Origin: GCA-2686265 sp036010965
GTDB taxonomy: Bacteria; Planctomycetota; UBA1135; GCA-002686595
Assembly: GCA_036010965.1 (NCBI GenBank)
Contig: DASCMO010000017.1
Location: 1 to 64,000 of the forward strand
Length of the DNA stretch: 64,000 nucleotides
Reading direction: 5' to 3'
A model generated the notes under the pieces. It was not told the DNA's origin. It saw only the letters and a program-made list of their open reading frames with translations, and did not search any database. Made by a program: the position numbers and the translations under genes. How positions within the stretch are numbered: position 1 is the first letter of the stretch; the number at the start of each line of letters is the position of its first letter. This document shows positions 43,433-50,455 of this stretch, one piece after another.

Positions 43433-43867
43433 TCAGCCGTTCGCGCGCAGCTCTTCCCACGTGCGTCCGGCATCCGGCGTCTGGCTGCAAGGGAGGTCGC
43501 GGGCCGTCCAGCCCTCCACCAGCACCTGTCCGCCGCCGTCCCGCATGCCGCTGTAGCCGCCGGACATGTCGATCATTCCGTTGAAGCCGGTCGCCGAGAG
43601 GGTCTCGCAGGCACGCTGCGAGCGTCCCCCAGCCGCTCAGTAGACCACCATGCGCGCGTCCTTCTCGAACAGCCGCTCGACCGTCGCCATGAACTCGAGA
43701 TTTTGGACCAGCCCGTCGGGGCCCCTGAATCCGAAGGGGACGTTCCAGGCGTTCGGGAGGTGTCCGGCGGCGAACTCCTCCGGCGTGCGGACGTCGAGGC
43801 AGTGCCAGCCTTCTTCCTGCCCCATGCGGTCGTGGGCCGCCTGGGGATCGAGGGTCTCGTGGCTCAT
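43433..43867 (-). CDS. rhodanese-like sulfurtransferase, probable selenoprotein (in-frame TGA at catalytic position)
   Basis: Rhodanese-domain protein that probably handles persulfide or selenide chemistry. From ATG at 43867, residues 1-76 read as a normal rhodanese N-half (WHCLDVRTPEEFAAGHLPNA). The codon for residue 77 is TGA (43637-43639). The same frame continues for 67 more codons to TGA at 43433. It reads AAGGRSQRACETLSATGF, then MSGGYSGM. Rhodaneses read VVYCxxGxRS here, so the TGA sits exactly on the active-site cysteine. A stem-loop follows (43600-43628). The intact frame on both sides argues for selenocysteine, not decay. Total 144 residues. No sel genes are in the window. A sequencing error or a real stop remains possible. 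Confidence 0.78.
43600..43628 (-). promoter_or_regulatory. candidate bacterial SECIS stem-loop
   Basis: On the mRNA strand, 15 bases after the in-frame TGA, CUCGCA pairs perfectly with UGCGAG around a seven-base loop starting with G. An outer GGG/CCC pair extends the stem with an internal bulge. The loop begins 21 bases after the TGA. Published bacterial SECIS consensus features (hairpin just 3' of UGA, apical loop roughly 16-37 bases away, G early in the loop) are met. Derived by eye; not folded computationally. Confidence 0.5.
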
Positions 43868-43953
43868 GGTGTCGGGGTCGGCCGCGTGGAGGAGGGGGCG
43901 CCGGGTGGCACAGGTCCGTGCAGGGCATGGTACCCGCGATCGTGCCCGCACCC

Positions 43954-44346
43954 TCACTCGCAGAACGTCACCTCCAGCCCGTCCGAGAGCCCGATGCCCG
44001 TGCCGTCGGGGTGGGCGGGGTCGCGGAACCAGTGCTGGTAGTACCTCGTGGCGCCGATCAGCGAGGGAGTCACCGTGATCGGGACAGCGCCGTCGCCGAA
44101 GAAGTCGAGGGCGTAGATCGCCTCGCGGAACAGGGGCGGCTGGACCAGGCGGAAGCCGCCGAAAAATGGCGTGTTGTCGGGAGCGTCGCCCGAAAAGAGC
44201 ACGGCCACCTGATTGGGCATGCCGGAGGTCAGCTGCACCTCGAAGTTGGACAGGGAGGCGCTCGGGACGCCGGCGCTGCCCATCGTCGGCACGGCACCCG
44301 TGGAGTTGGGCTTGGCCTGGCCGTAGTTCAGCGGTGACGCGCAATC
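43954..44346 (-). repeat. C-terminal secreted-protein module, copy 3
   Basis: Coding segment for the last ~130 residues of the metallopeptidase. It has the CASPLN start and FGDGAVPI, YQHWFRDPAHPDGTGIGLSDGL ending, like copy 1 (no CPCGN lead-in). It is the most divergent of the five. Confidence 0.6.
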
Positions 44347-46944
44347 GTAGGCCGTGTGGACCAGGGAGACGTCGTCGATCGTCCAGCCGCCGAATTCGGT
44401 CGCGTCGTCGCTGCGCAGGGAGAACTCGATCCGCACCGCGTCGACACCGTCCGCCTCGGCAGAGATGTTCAGGTCGACCTTCACCCAGGCGCCGTCGTGG
44501 ATGTCGCCGGTGCCCGTGCTCTTCCAGACATCCACGCCATTGACGCGCACGATGGCCTGATCCGAGACGTGGTGCTCCACGTTCAGCCAGCGTCGGAAGC
44601 GCAGGCGCGTGCCCACCGCCGCGGTGCAGTCGATGAAGGGTGTGCGCAGGTAGTTGTACTGGTCCGCCTCGTACAGCCCGTCCCAGCCCGGCCGTCCAAG
44701 GTCGTTGCCGCGCACGCGCGTGCCGCTGAAGGCCTCGCTCGGGTCGTCACCCTGGCAGTGGAGCGGACCATGGTGGAAGTCATCGTGTGGGACGCCCCCT
44801 CCCGGGAGCACGCCGTGGCTCCATCCGTTGGAGCCGTCGGCCTCGAAGTCGTCGAAGAAGAGCACCACGACACCCACGAAGAAGGACAGAGGTTGCGCCG
44901 GCCCAGCACGAGGGAAGGTCTCGCTGGCGCCCGCGGAGTCGGTGGCGGTGACGTAGTACTCCGCGTCGGCCGGACCCGCCTGGCCCGGGATCTGGGCGCC
45001 GTAGTCGTCGCCGCCGAGGGAGGCCATGGCCACGGTCGTCCAGGGGCCGTCGTCCACCCGGTAGACCAGGTCGACGGTCGACAGGGACGGAGCCGTGGCG
45101 GGCGTGACTGTGGCCTGCACGACGTAGGGTCCGAGCTCGTCGTTAGTGTCGGGCAGTTCGGTCACGCCGGCGAAGATGATTTCTGGCAGGTCGATGCCCG
45201 GGAAGGACTGGGCCCGGAAGCCCGCGTCGATGTCGGCGTAGTGGGGCGAGCCGTCGTCCAGGTTGCCGTTGTCGTCGTCGAGGACCAGCCACTGGGTCTC
45301 GATCACCGACTTGATCTGGCGCTGGTCGTAGACGTTCATCCATCCCGAGAAGAGGGCGTCGGCGATGGCGTCGCCCGCCGCGTTCCCGTGAGTGGTGTTG
45401 AGGTGGTCGCGCACCTTCCAGGCCGCGCCCATCCAGACCTCTCCGTCGGCGTGCACCCCGCCCGCGCAGCCCGGGTTGCAGTCCCCGCAGAAGGGGCGCG
45501 TGTTCCAGCCAGAGCGGATGGCCGAGCCGGGGCCGAAGAAGCCGCGGCCCACGATCGGGTCGTCGTACAGGTAGAGCGAGAAGACGTCCGCGTTGCCCTC
45601 GCCCATGCCGTCCGACTCGTTGCCCGTTCCGTACAGGCTGTTGAGCCAGTGCCCCATCTCGTGGGCGACGACCGAGGAGTAGGACGTGTTGACGCACGGG
45701 CCGCTCGCACGGAAGAAGTTGACCGCGCTGCCGTTCCAGAAGGCGTTGCAGCTCTGGTCGAGGTTGACGTTGGCCAGCGCCTGGAAGTCCGCCGTGTCGT
45801 CGGAGGGATTGACGGCCCGGATCCAGTCACGCAGGACGGCGATCTCCCGGAAGGCGTTGCCCTGGGCCGTGACGAACTCCGTCGGGGTGGCGTTGAGCAG
45901 GACGGCGTTCCCAGTACCGCTCAGGGTGAAGACTTCCACGTGCTCGGAGCCGGCGTCGTTTTGCACGTCAGCCAGGTCTCCGATGTAGGCGAAGGTGCAG
46001 TTGAGATTGCCGCTCGCCCCGACGAAGTTGAAGTGGCCGTCGACGTCGGTCGTGACCTCCCCGGCCGGGCTCGTGACCAGCATGTAGGGCGCGGGGCGCG
46101 CCAGGGGCGGGTTCGAACTCGTGTCGGGCTCGGTGGTGGTCGTGACGTTGGCTTGCACCGTGCCGCTTATGTCGCAGGAGTGCACCGCCGGTCGGGAGTC
46201 GAGCAGCGAGCCGTCGAGTGCGCTGATCCGCAACACGAGCCCCTCGGGTTCGAAGCCCGTCTCGCTCCAGTGGACCTCGACGCGCCAGGCGAGGGCTGCG
46301 TGGCGGCGGTCATCGACGAGGTGCTGAGCGATTCCGAGCTCGGAATCGCCGACAAGTGTGGCCGGCAGGCCAGAGCTGGCCTCGAAGAGAGTCGTCGCCC
46401 TCACGCGCGCCTCGTCGGCGCCGACGAGCGCGATGGTGGGCGTGCCCCACAGGCCGGGCATGGCCGTCGATTGCAGAGACAGCACGCGCCCGGCGTCGTC
46501 GAAGAGCACGCTGACGCGCGCGTCGAAGACGCCGACCTCGGCCAGGGCCTGGTCGAAGAGCACGACCCGCTTGTCGCTCGTGCCGATCTCGGACAGGGGC
46601 AGGGCGAGCACGCGCGGCGAGACCAGGGTCGGCTCCTCGAGCCCGGTCAGGTGGGCGGTCTCCTCCACGAACTCGCGCGCCAGGCGTACGAGATCGCTCT
46701 CGGAGAGCGGCGCGAATGAGCCCTCGGCCGTGCCGCCGCCGAGGAATTCGGCCCAGCCGGTTTCACGGCTCAGGAAGTGGCGCCAGCCGGGCCCGCGCTC
46801 GGAGCGCCAGCGGTGGAAGCGGCTCTCGAGCGAGCGCTCGAGGGTGGAGCCTCCTGCGGAGATCTGGGCTTGGGCGGGGGTGAGCCACCCGGCGAGTGCG
46901 GCCGGCAGCACGAGGAGGATCGGCAGGAAGCGGGGCGAGGGCAT
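43954..46944 (-). CDS. secreted zinc metallopeptidase with recurrent C-terminal module
   Basis: Large exported protease-like protein of 996 residues. Signal peptide FLPILLVLPAALAGWLTPAQAQ. A propeptide-like region follows (~30-250), then a peptidase domain with VVAHEMGHWLNSLYG (zinc HExxH at 428-432) and GMGEGNADVF, where Glu449 would be the third ligand as in gluzincins. WMGAAWKVRDHLN also fits M36-like peptidases. The C-terminal part holds a beta-sandwich region (FFDDFEADGSNGWSHG, WTIDDVSLV) and a ~130-residue end module with HWFRDP and GLSDGLEVTFCE. A TATAAT lies six bases before the ATG, so the mRNA may be leaderless. Confidence 0.84.
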   Translation of the reverse strand: MPSPRFLPILLVLPAALAGWLTPAQAQISAGGSTLERSLESRFHRWRSERGPGWRHFLSRETGWAEFLGGGTAEGSFAPLSESDLVRLAREFVEETAHLTGLEEPTLVSPRVLALPLSEIGTSDKRVVLFDQALAEVGVFDARVSVLFDDAGRVLSLQSTAMPGLWGTPTIALVGADEARVRATTLFEASSGLPATLVGDSELGIAQHLVDDRRHAALAWRVEVHWSETGFEPEGLVLRISALDGSLLDSRPAVHSCDISGTVQANVTTTTEPDTSSNPPLARPAPYMLVTSPAGEVTTDVDGHFNFVGASGNLNCTFAYIGDLADVQNDAGSEHVEVFTLSGTGNAVLLNATPTEFVTAQGNAFREIAVLRDWIRAVNPSDDTADFQALANVNLDQSCNAFWNGSAVNFFRASGPCVNTSYSSVVAHEMGHWLNSLYGTGNESDGMGEGNADVFSLYLYDDPIVGRGFFGPGSAIRSGWNTRPFCGDCNPGCAGGVHADGEVWMGAAWKVRDHLNTTHGNAAGDAIADALFSGWMNVYDQRQIKSVIETQWLVLDDDNGNLDDGSPHYADIDAGFRAQSFPGIDLPEIIFAGVTELPDTNDELGPYVVQATVTPATAPSLSTVDLVYRVDDGPWTTVAMASLGGDDYGAQIPGQAGPADAEYYVTATDSAGASETFPRAGPAQPLSFFVGVVVLFFDDFEADGSNGWSHGVLPGGGVPHDDFHHGPLHCQGDDPSEAFSGTRVRGNDLGRPGWDGLYEADQYNYLRTPFIDCTAAVGTRLRFRRWLNVEHHVSDQAIVRVNGVDVWKSTGTGDIHDGAWVKVDLNISAEADGVDAVRIEFSLRSDDATEFGGWTIDDVSLVHTAYDCASPLNYGQAKPNSTGAVPTMGSAGVPSASLSNFEVQLTSGMPNQVAVLFSGDAPDNTPFFGGFRLVQPPLFREAIYALDFFGDGAVPITVTPSLIGATRYYQHWFRDPAHPDGTGIGLSDGLEVTFCE

Positions 46945-46950
46945 CGTGCC

Positions 46951-46956
46951 ATTATA
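46951..46956 (-). promoter_or_regulatory. possible -10 element directly before the metallopeptidase gene
   Basis: TATAAT on the minus strand, six bases before the ATG. This spacing is too short for a normal leader and suggests leaderless transcription, as also seen ahead of hemH. Confidence 0.4.
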
Positions 46957-47057
46957 GCGCCTGACGCTCTGGGTGGGTGAGGAGAGCGCAGACCGCTCCG
47001 GGCGTGCCCCTGCTCACCTCGCCCGCTCTTGCCTTCTTTTCGGGGCGCTGAGATTGC

Positions 47058-48416
47058 TCAGTTCGCCCGGCGGAACACGCTGAGCTCGAAAGCTCCCATG
47101 TCCACGGCGGGCTCCTTGTTTCCCGCGTCCGGCGCGAGGGGGTCATCGATCCGACGGGCGAGACCGTTCAGGTCGAAGGGTGTCTCCTCGTTCCAGACCC
47201 CGTCGTCATCGAGGTCGAGCTGGTCCGCGACGATCAGCGAGTTGTCGCCCGCGTCGTTCACCGGGGAGCCGGGGCGGGGCTCGTACTCGGCGCCCGCTAC
47301 GGTGCGGAAGAGGGGGTCGGCGTCGATGTTTCCCGTGCCCGCGTAGCCGCCCTCGACGTCGCAGTAGAGCACCGTCTGCCCTTGGCCGCTGATCTGGGGG
47401 CCCGAGGGCGCTTCGTTACCCCAGACGACGGTATTGAAGAGGTCCGCGTGGCCCTCGATGTTGGCGTTGGTGTTGATGTGGATCGCTCCGCCCATCGTGC
47501 CGGCGCGGTTGGCGGCGAAGGTGCAATTGGACCAGCTGCCTCGGCCGGAGACGAAGTCCGATCCGCTCAGATGGACCGCACCCCCGCTGAGGGCTGCCGA
47601 GTTGCGGGCGAAGAGGCAGTTGGAGTAAGTGATCATATCCATCCCGATCGAGGTGGCCCAAAGGGCGCCGCCGCGGCCTCCGGACGCGTTGTCGGTGAAG
47701 GTGCTGTTCGCGGCGTGCAGGGAACCTGTGCGGGAGAAGACCGCGCCGCCCTTCGATGTGGCCGAGTTGCCCTCGATCCGGCAGCGTTTCAGGTAGAGCA
47801 GTCCAAAGTCGATGGTCGCGATCGCTCCCCCTTCGACGGCGGCGTTGTCATCGAAGAGGCAGTCGGAGAGCATCAGGGCAGGCGACCATCCCATGCCGTC
47901 GAGGCCGATCAGCAGCCCGCCGCCCTTACCGTCGGCCCTGCCACCCGTGATCCGAAACCCGTTGACCTGCGGTAGGAGGGTGGCGCCACTCTGGAAGCTC
48001 CCCATCTTGATGACGTGGTAGGCGTTGTCGGAGGGATCGCCGGGCACGCCGATGTCGCCGGAGAGGACGGTGCGCTCGAAGAGGGCCGGGTCACGCTCGT
48101 CGATGCTCGTCTCGCTGCCCTGGAAGCCGCCGAAGAGCGAGATGCGTTGGTCGAGGGCGAAGGTCGCGCTGCGTGGGTGCCCGTGGTTCAGTTCCTTGGT
48201 CGGTCGGTAGACGCCGGCGGCGACCCAGACCTGGTCGCCCTCGATGCCCACATCGAAGGCCGACTGCAGCGAGCTGAATGCCTGGCTCCAGCTCTTGCCG
48301 TCACCGCCTTGTGATGAGGCGTCCACGAACCAGATGGACTGGGCGCTGGAGATGGGCGCCAGGCCGGCCAGGAAGGCGATCGGCAGGGCGCGTCCGAACA
48401 GGCTCAGATGTGACAT
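47058..48416 (-). CDS. secreted parallel beta-helix protein (choice-of-anchor Q type)
   Basis: Exported protein of 452 residues with a right-handed beta-helix; role unknown, possibly surface adhesion or polysaccharide binding. Signal peptide MSHLSLFGRALPIAFLAGLAPISSAQ; ATG preceded by AAGGAG. IWFVDASSQGGDGKSWSQAFSSLQSA is the usual first coil. Repeating coils carry the pattern CxFxxNxAxxGGA (DCLFDDNAAVEGGAI, RCRIEGNSATSKGGAV, NCLFARNSAALSGGAV). The end, FDLNGLARRIDD...VDMGAFEL, is the choice-of-anchor Q signature. It lacks the module shared by the neighbouring secreted proteins. Confidence 0.88.
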   Translation of the reverse strand: MSHLSLFGRALPIAFLAGLAPISSAQSIWFVDASSQGGDGKSWSQAFSSLQSAFDVGIEGDQVWVAAGVYRPTKELNHGHPRSATFALDQRISLFGGFQGSETSIDERDPALFERTVLSGDIGVPGDPSDNAYHVIKMGSFQSGATLLPQVNGFRITGGRADGKGGGLLIGLDGMGWSPALMLSDCLFDDNAAVEGGAIATIDFGLLYLKRCRIEGNSATSKGGAVFSRTGSLHAANSTFTDNASGGRGGALWATSIGMDMITYSNCLFARNSAALSGGAVHLSGSDFVSGRGSWSNCTFAANRAGTMGGAIHINTNANIEGHADLFNTVVWGNEAPSGPQISGQGQTVLYCDVEGGYAGTGNIDADPLFRTVAGAEYEPRPGSPVNDAGDNSLIVADQLDLDDDGVWNEETPFDLNGLARRIDDPLAPDAGNKEPAVDMGAFELSVFRRAN

Positions 48417-48719
48417 GGGAAGGCTCCTTGGTCAGGGCGCGTACCGATGTGGCCTCCAGTGCGATGCTATGCCCAATCACCGGACCTGACAAGCGAGGCG
48501 GCACCAGAAGGCCGCCAGCACCCGAGCCTCCCGCCCGGATCATCGGATTGCAGACCGCCCGAGCAAGCCAACCCGGCTGCCGGCGTGGTCGGGAGGGGGC
48601 CTCGCCACGGCATCGACGACATCGACTAGACTCGAAGTCTCCGGCCAAGGCGGTCGTGGGCGATCACGGCGCCCGCTGATGCCCCTCGTCGAGCCGGCTC
48701 CTGAAGAATCGAGACCAGA
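48417..48719. other. divergent intergenic region
   Basis: A 303-base gap between the beta-helix gene (leftward) and the NHL-like repeat gene (rightward). It contains the AAGGAG ribosome site of the beta-helix gene. No reading frame of support and no strong promoter box were seen. The rightward ATG lacks a clear ribosome site. Confidence 0.5.
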
Positions 48720-50267
48720 ATGAGCATCCTCAGATTTGCCTTCTCCACCTCCATGTCGCTCGCCGTCCTCGCTCCGCTCGTCGCTGCGCAGACCGTGACA
48801 GCCATCATCGACTCCACCGGGGACGGCGCGGGCAACGTGCTCGGCGGTGCGCGCGCGGTCGAGACGGATTCCGCCGGCAACGTCTACGTCACCGGTCAGA
48901 TCAGCCACAACGCCTTCCGTATCACCCCGGCCGGAGTGGTGACCGAGTTGATCGACACCACCGGTGACGGTACCCCCGGGAGCCTCCTGCTCTCCAGTAC
49001 TGGGGTGGCCGTCGACGGAGCGGGCAACGTCTTCGTCGCGGGCCGTGACAGCGACAACGTCTTCCGGATCACTCCGGGCGGCGTCGTGACCGAGATCATC
49101 GACAGCACCGGCGACGGCGCGGGCAACCCCCTCGACTCGCCGCGGGTGTTGGCCGTGGATGGATCCGGCAACGTGTATGTCACCGGCGGCAACAGTGACA
49201 ACGCCTTCAAGATCACGCCGGCGGGGACCGTGACGGAGATCATCGACGCCACCGGCGACGGCGCGGGCAACGCGCTCGTCACCGCCGGCGGCGTGGCCGT
49301 CGACGGGGCGGGCAACGTCTACATCAGTGGCCAGGACAGCGACAACGCCTTCCGGATCACACCGGCGGGGGTCGTGACCCAGATCATCGACTCCACTGGC
49401 GACGGCGCCGGAAACGATCTCGGGCATCCCGAGTGGATCGCCGTCGACGCCACCGGGACCGCCTACGTCTCGGGCCAACAGAGCGACAACGCCTTCCAGG
49501 TCACCTCGGCGGGGGTCGTGACGGAGATCATCGACGCCACGGGTGACGGCCTGAACGTCCTGGACGGGAGCGAGGGCATCGCCGTGGATGGGGCGGGCAA
49601 CGTCTTCGTCACCGGCTGGAACAGCTGGAACGCTTTTCGGATCACTCCGGGAGGCCTGATCACCCAGGTGATCGACCCGAGCGGGGACGGTACGCAGGTC
49701 CTGGTCTCGGCCCGCGGTGTGGCCGTCGACGGATCGGGGAACGCCTACGTCGCTGGCTTCAACAGCGGCAATGTCTTTCGCTTCACGCCCGCGACTCCGC
49801 CGCCGCCCGGCACGGAGTTCTGCTTCGGCGACGGCACGGCGAGCTCGTGTCCCTGCGGCAACAACGGCGGCTCGGGAGAAGGGTGCGCCAACTCGAGCGG
49901 CGCCGGCGGGACGGCCGTCGCGTCCGGCTCGGCCAGTGTGAGCGCCGACGACCTGCTGCTCGGGGCTGAGGGGCTGCTCCCCGGCCAGCCGGCTCTGCTC
50001 TTCTCGGGCATGAACGCCGTCAACAACGGCGACGGGGTGGTCTTCGGGGATGGCCTGCGCTGCGCCGGGGGCAGCGTCGTGCGCCATGGCGTGGTCTACC
50101 CCGACAGCGCGGGCGCGGCCGTCTGGGGACCGGGTCTGGGCGTCGCCGGCGGCTGGGTCTCCGGGGACGTACGACGCCTCCAGGTCTGGTACCGCGACCC
50201 CATCGGCAGTCCTTGCGGCATGCTCTTCAACCTGACCAACGGGGTCGAGGTCCCCTTCACTCCGTGA
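48720..50267 (+). CDS. secreted seven-repeat NHL-like propeller protein with C-terminal module
   Basis: Exported 515-residue protein of unknown function. Signal peptide MSILRFAFSTSMSLAVLAPLVAAQ. Residues ~25-365 are seven tandem repeats of about 44 residues with the unit VTEIIDSTGDGAGN...AVDGAGNVYVTG..SDNAFRITPAG, most likely a seven-bladed beta-propeller of the NHL/SMP-30 type. The last ~149 residues are the recurrent module (FCFGDGTASSCPCGNNGG to NLTNGVEVPFTP). At DNA level this end is nearly identical to the next gene. Repeats suggest binding rather than catalysis (inference). Confidence 0.85.
   Translation: MSILRFAFSTSMSLAVLAPLVAAQTVTAIIDSTGDGAGNVLGGARAVETDSAGNVYVTGQISHNAFRITPAGVVTELIDTTGDGTPGSLLLSSTGVAVDGAGNVFVAGRDSDNVFRITPGGVVTEIIDSTGDGAGNPLDSPRVLAVDGSGNVYVTGGNSDNAFKITPAGTVTEIIDATGDGAGNALVTAGGVAVDGAGNVYISGQDSDNAFRITPAGVVTQIIDSTGDGAGNDLGHPEWIAVDATGTAYVSGQQSDNAFQVTSAGVVTEIIDATGDGLNVLDGSEGIAVDGAGNVFVTGWNSWNAFRITPGGLITQVIDPSGDGTQVLVSARGVAVDGSGNAYVAGFNSGNVFRFTPATPPPPGTEFCFGDGTASSCPCGNNGGSGEGCANSSGAGGTAVASGSASVSADDLLLGAEGLLPGQPALLFSGMNAVNNGDGVVFGDGLRCAGGSVVRHGVVYPDSAGAAVWGPGLGVAGGWVSGDVRRLQVWYRDPIGSPCGMLFNLTNGVEVPFTP
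48795..49790 (+). repeat. tandem ~44-residue propeller repeats (seven units)
   Basis: Each unit is about 130 bases and encodes the pattern given for the protein; copies differ by synonymous and conservative changes, with unit lengths from about 43 to 46 codons. Confidence 0.75.
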
Positions 50268-50326
50268 GGTGGGCGCGAGGGAGGCCGCGCGCGGTCCGCT
50301 CGCAGGTTGGCTGGCATGAGGTGGAG
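49848..50326 (+). repeat. 479-base duplicated segment, copy A
   Basis: Covers most of the C-terminal module, the stop codon and about 60 bases of 3' sequence. It aligns without gaps to 51737-52215 with about 20 differences by my count (roughly 96% identity). The match runs beyond the coding end, so it is a DNA-level duplication or gene conversion, not only protein conservation. Confidence 0.85.
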
Positions 50327-50364
50327 AGGGCCGCGGGGGCAAGGCCGTGGATAGGCGGGAGGGG

Positions 50365-50392
50365 CATGTGACCTCACGCGCGCGCTGCGCTA
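50365..50392 (+). promoter_or_regulatory. 28-base perfect repeat, copy A (shared promoter candidate)
   Basis: Identical over 28 bases to 59499-59526. It lies 63 bases before the integrin-like gene start. At the other copy, GTGACC is followed 17 bases later by TATATT, consistent with -35/-10 spacing; here the -10 position reads TAGCTA. Confidence 0.4.
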
Positions 50393-50455
50393 GCTAGAGG
50401 TGATCGCGCTCGCAAAGTAAACGCCCCCGGTCCCAGGAAGAGTCAAGGAGACTAC

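Noticed and set aside
43637..43639. TGA in the rhodanese gene as a true stop or pseudogene mutation
   Set aside because: The frame stays intact with conserved rhodanese residues on both sides, the change is exactly at the catalytic codon, and a suitable stem-loop follows. It is kept as an alternative but not favoured.
44356..46719. A 787-codon open frame opposite the metallopeptidase
   Set aside because: It is antisense to a gene with signal peptide, HExxH and conserved ends; its product is low-complexity Val/Arg/Gly-rich with no motif. High GC makes long shadow frames common here.
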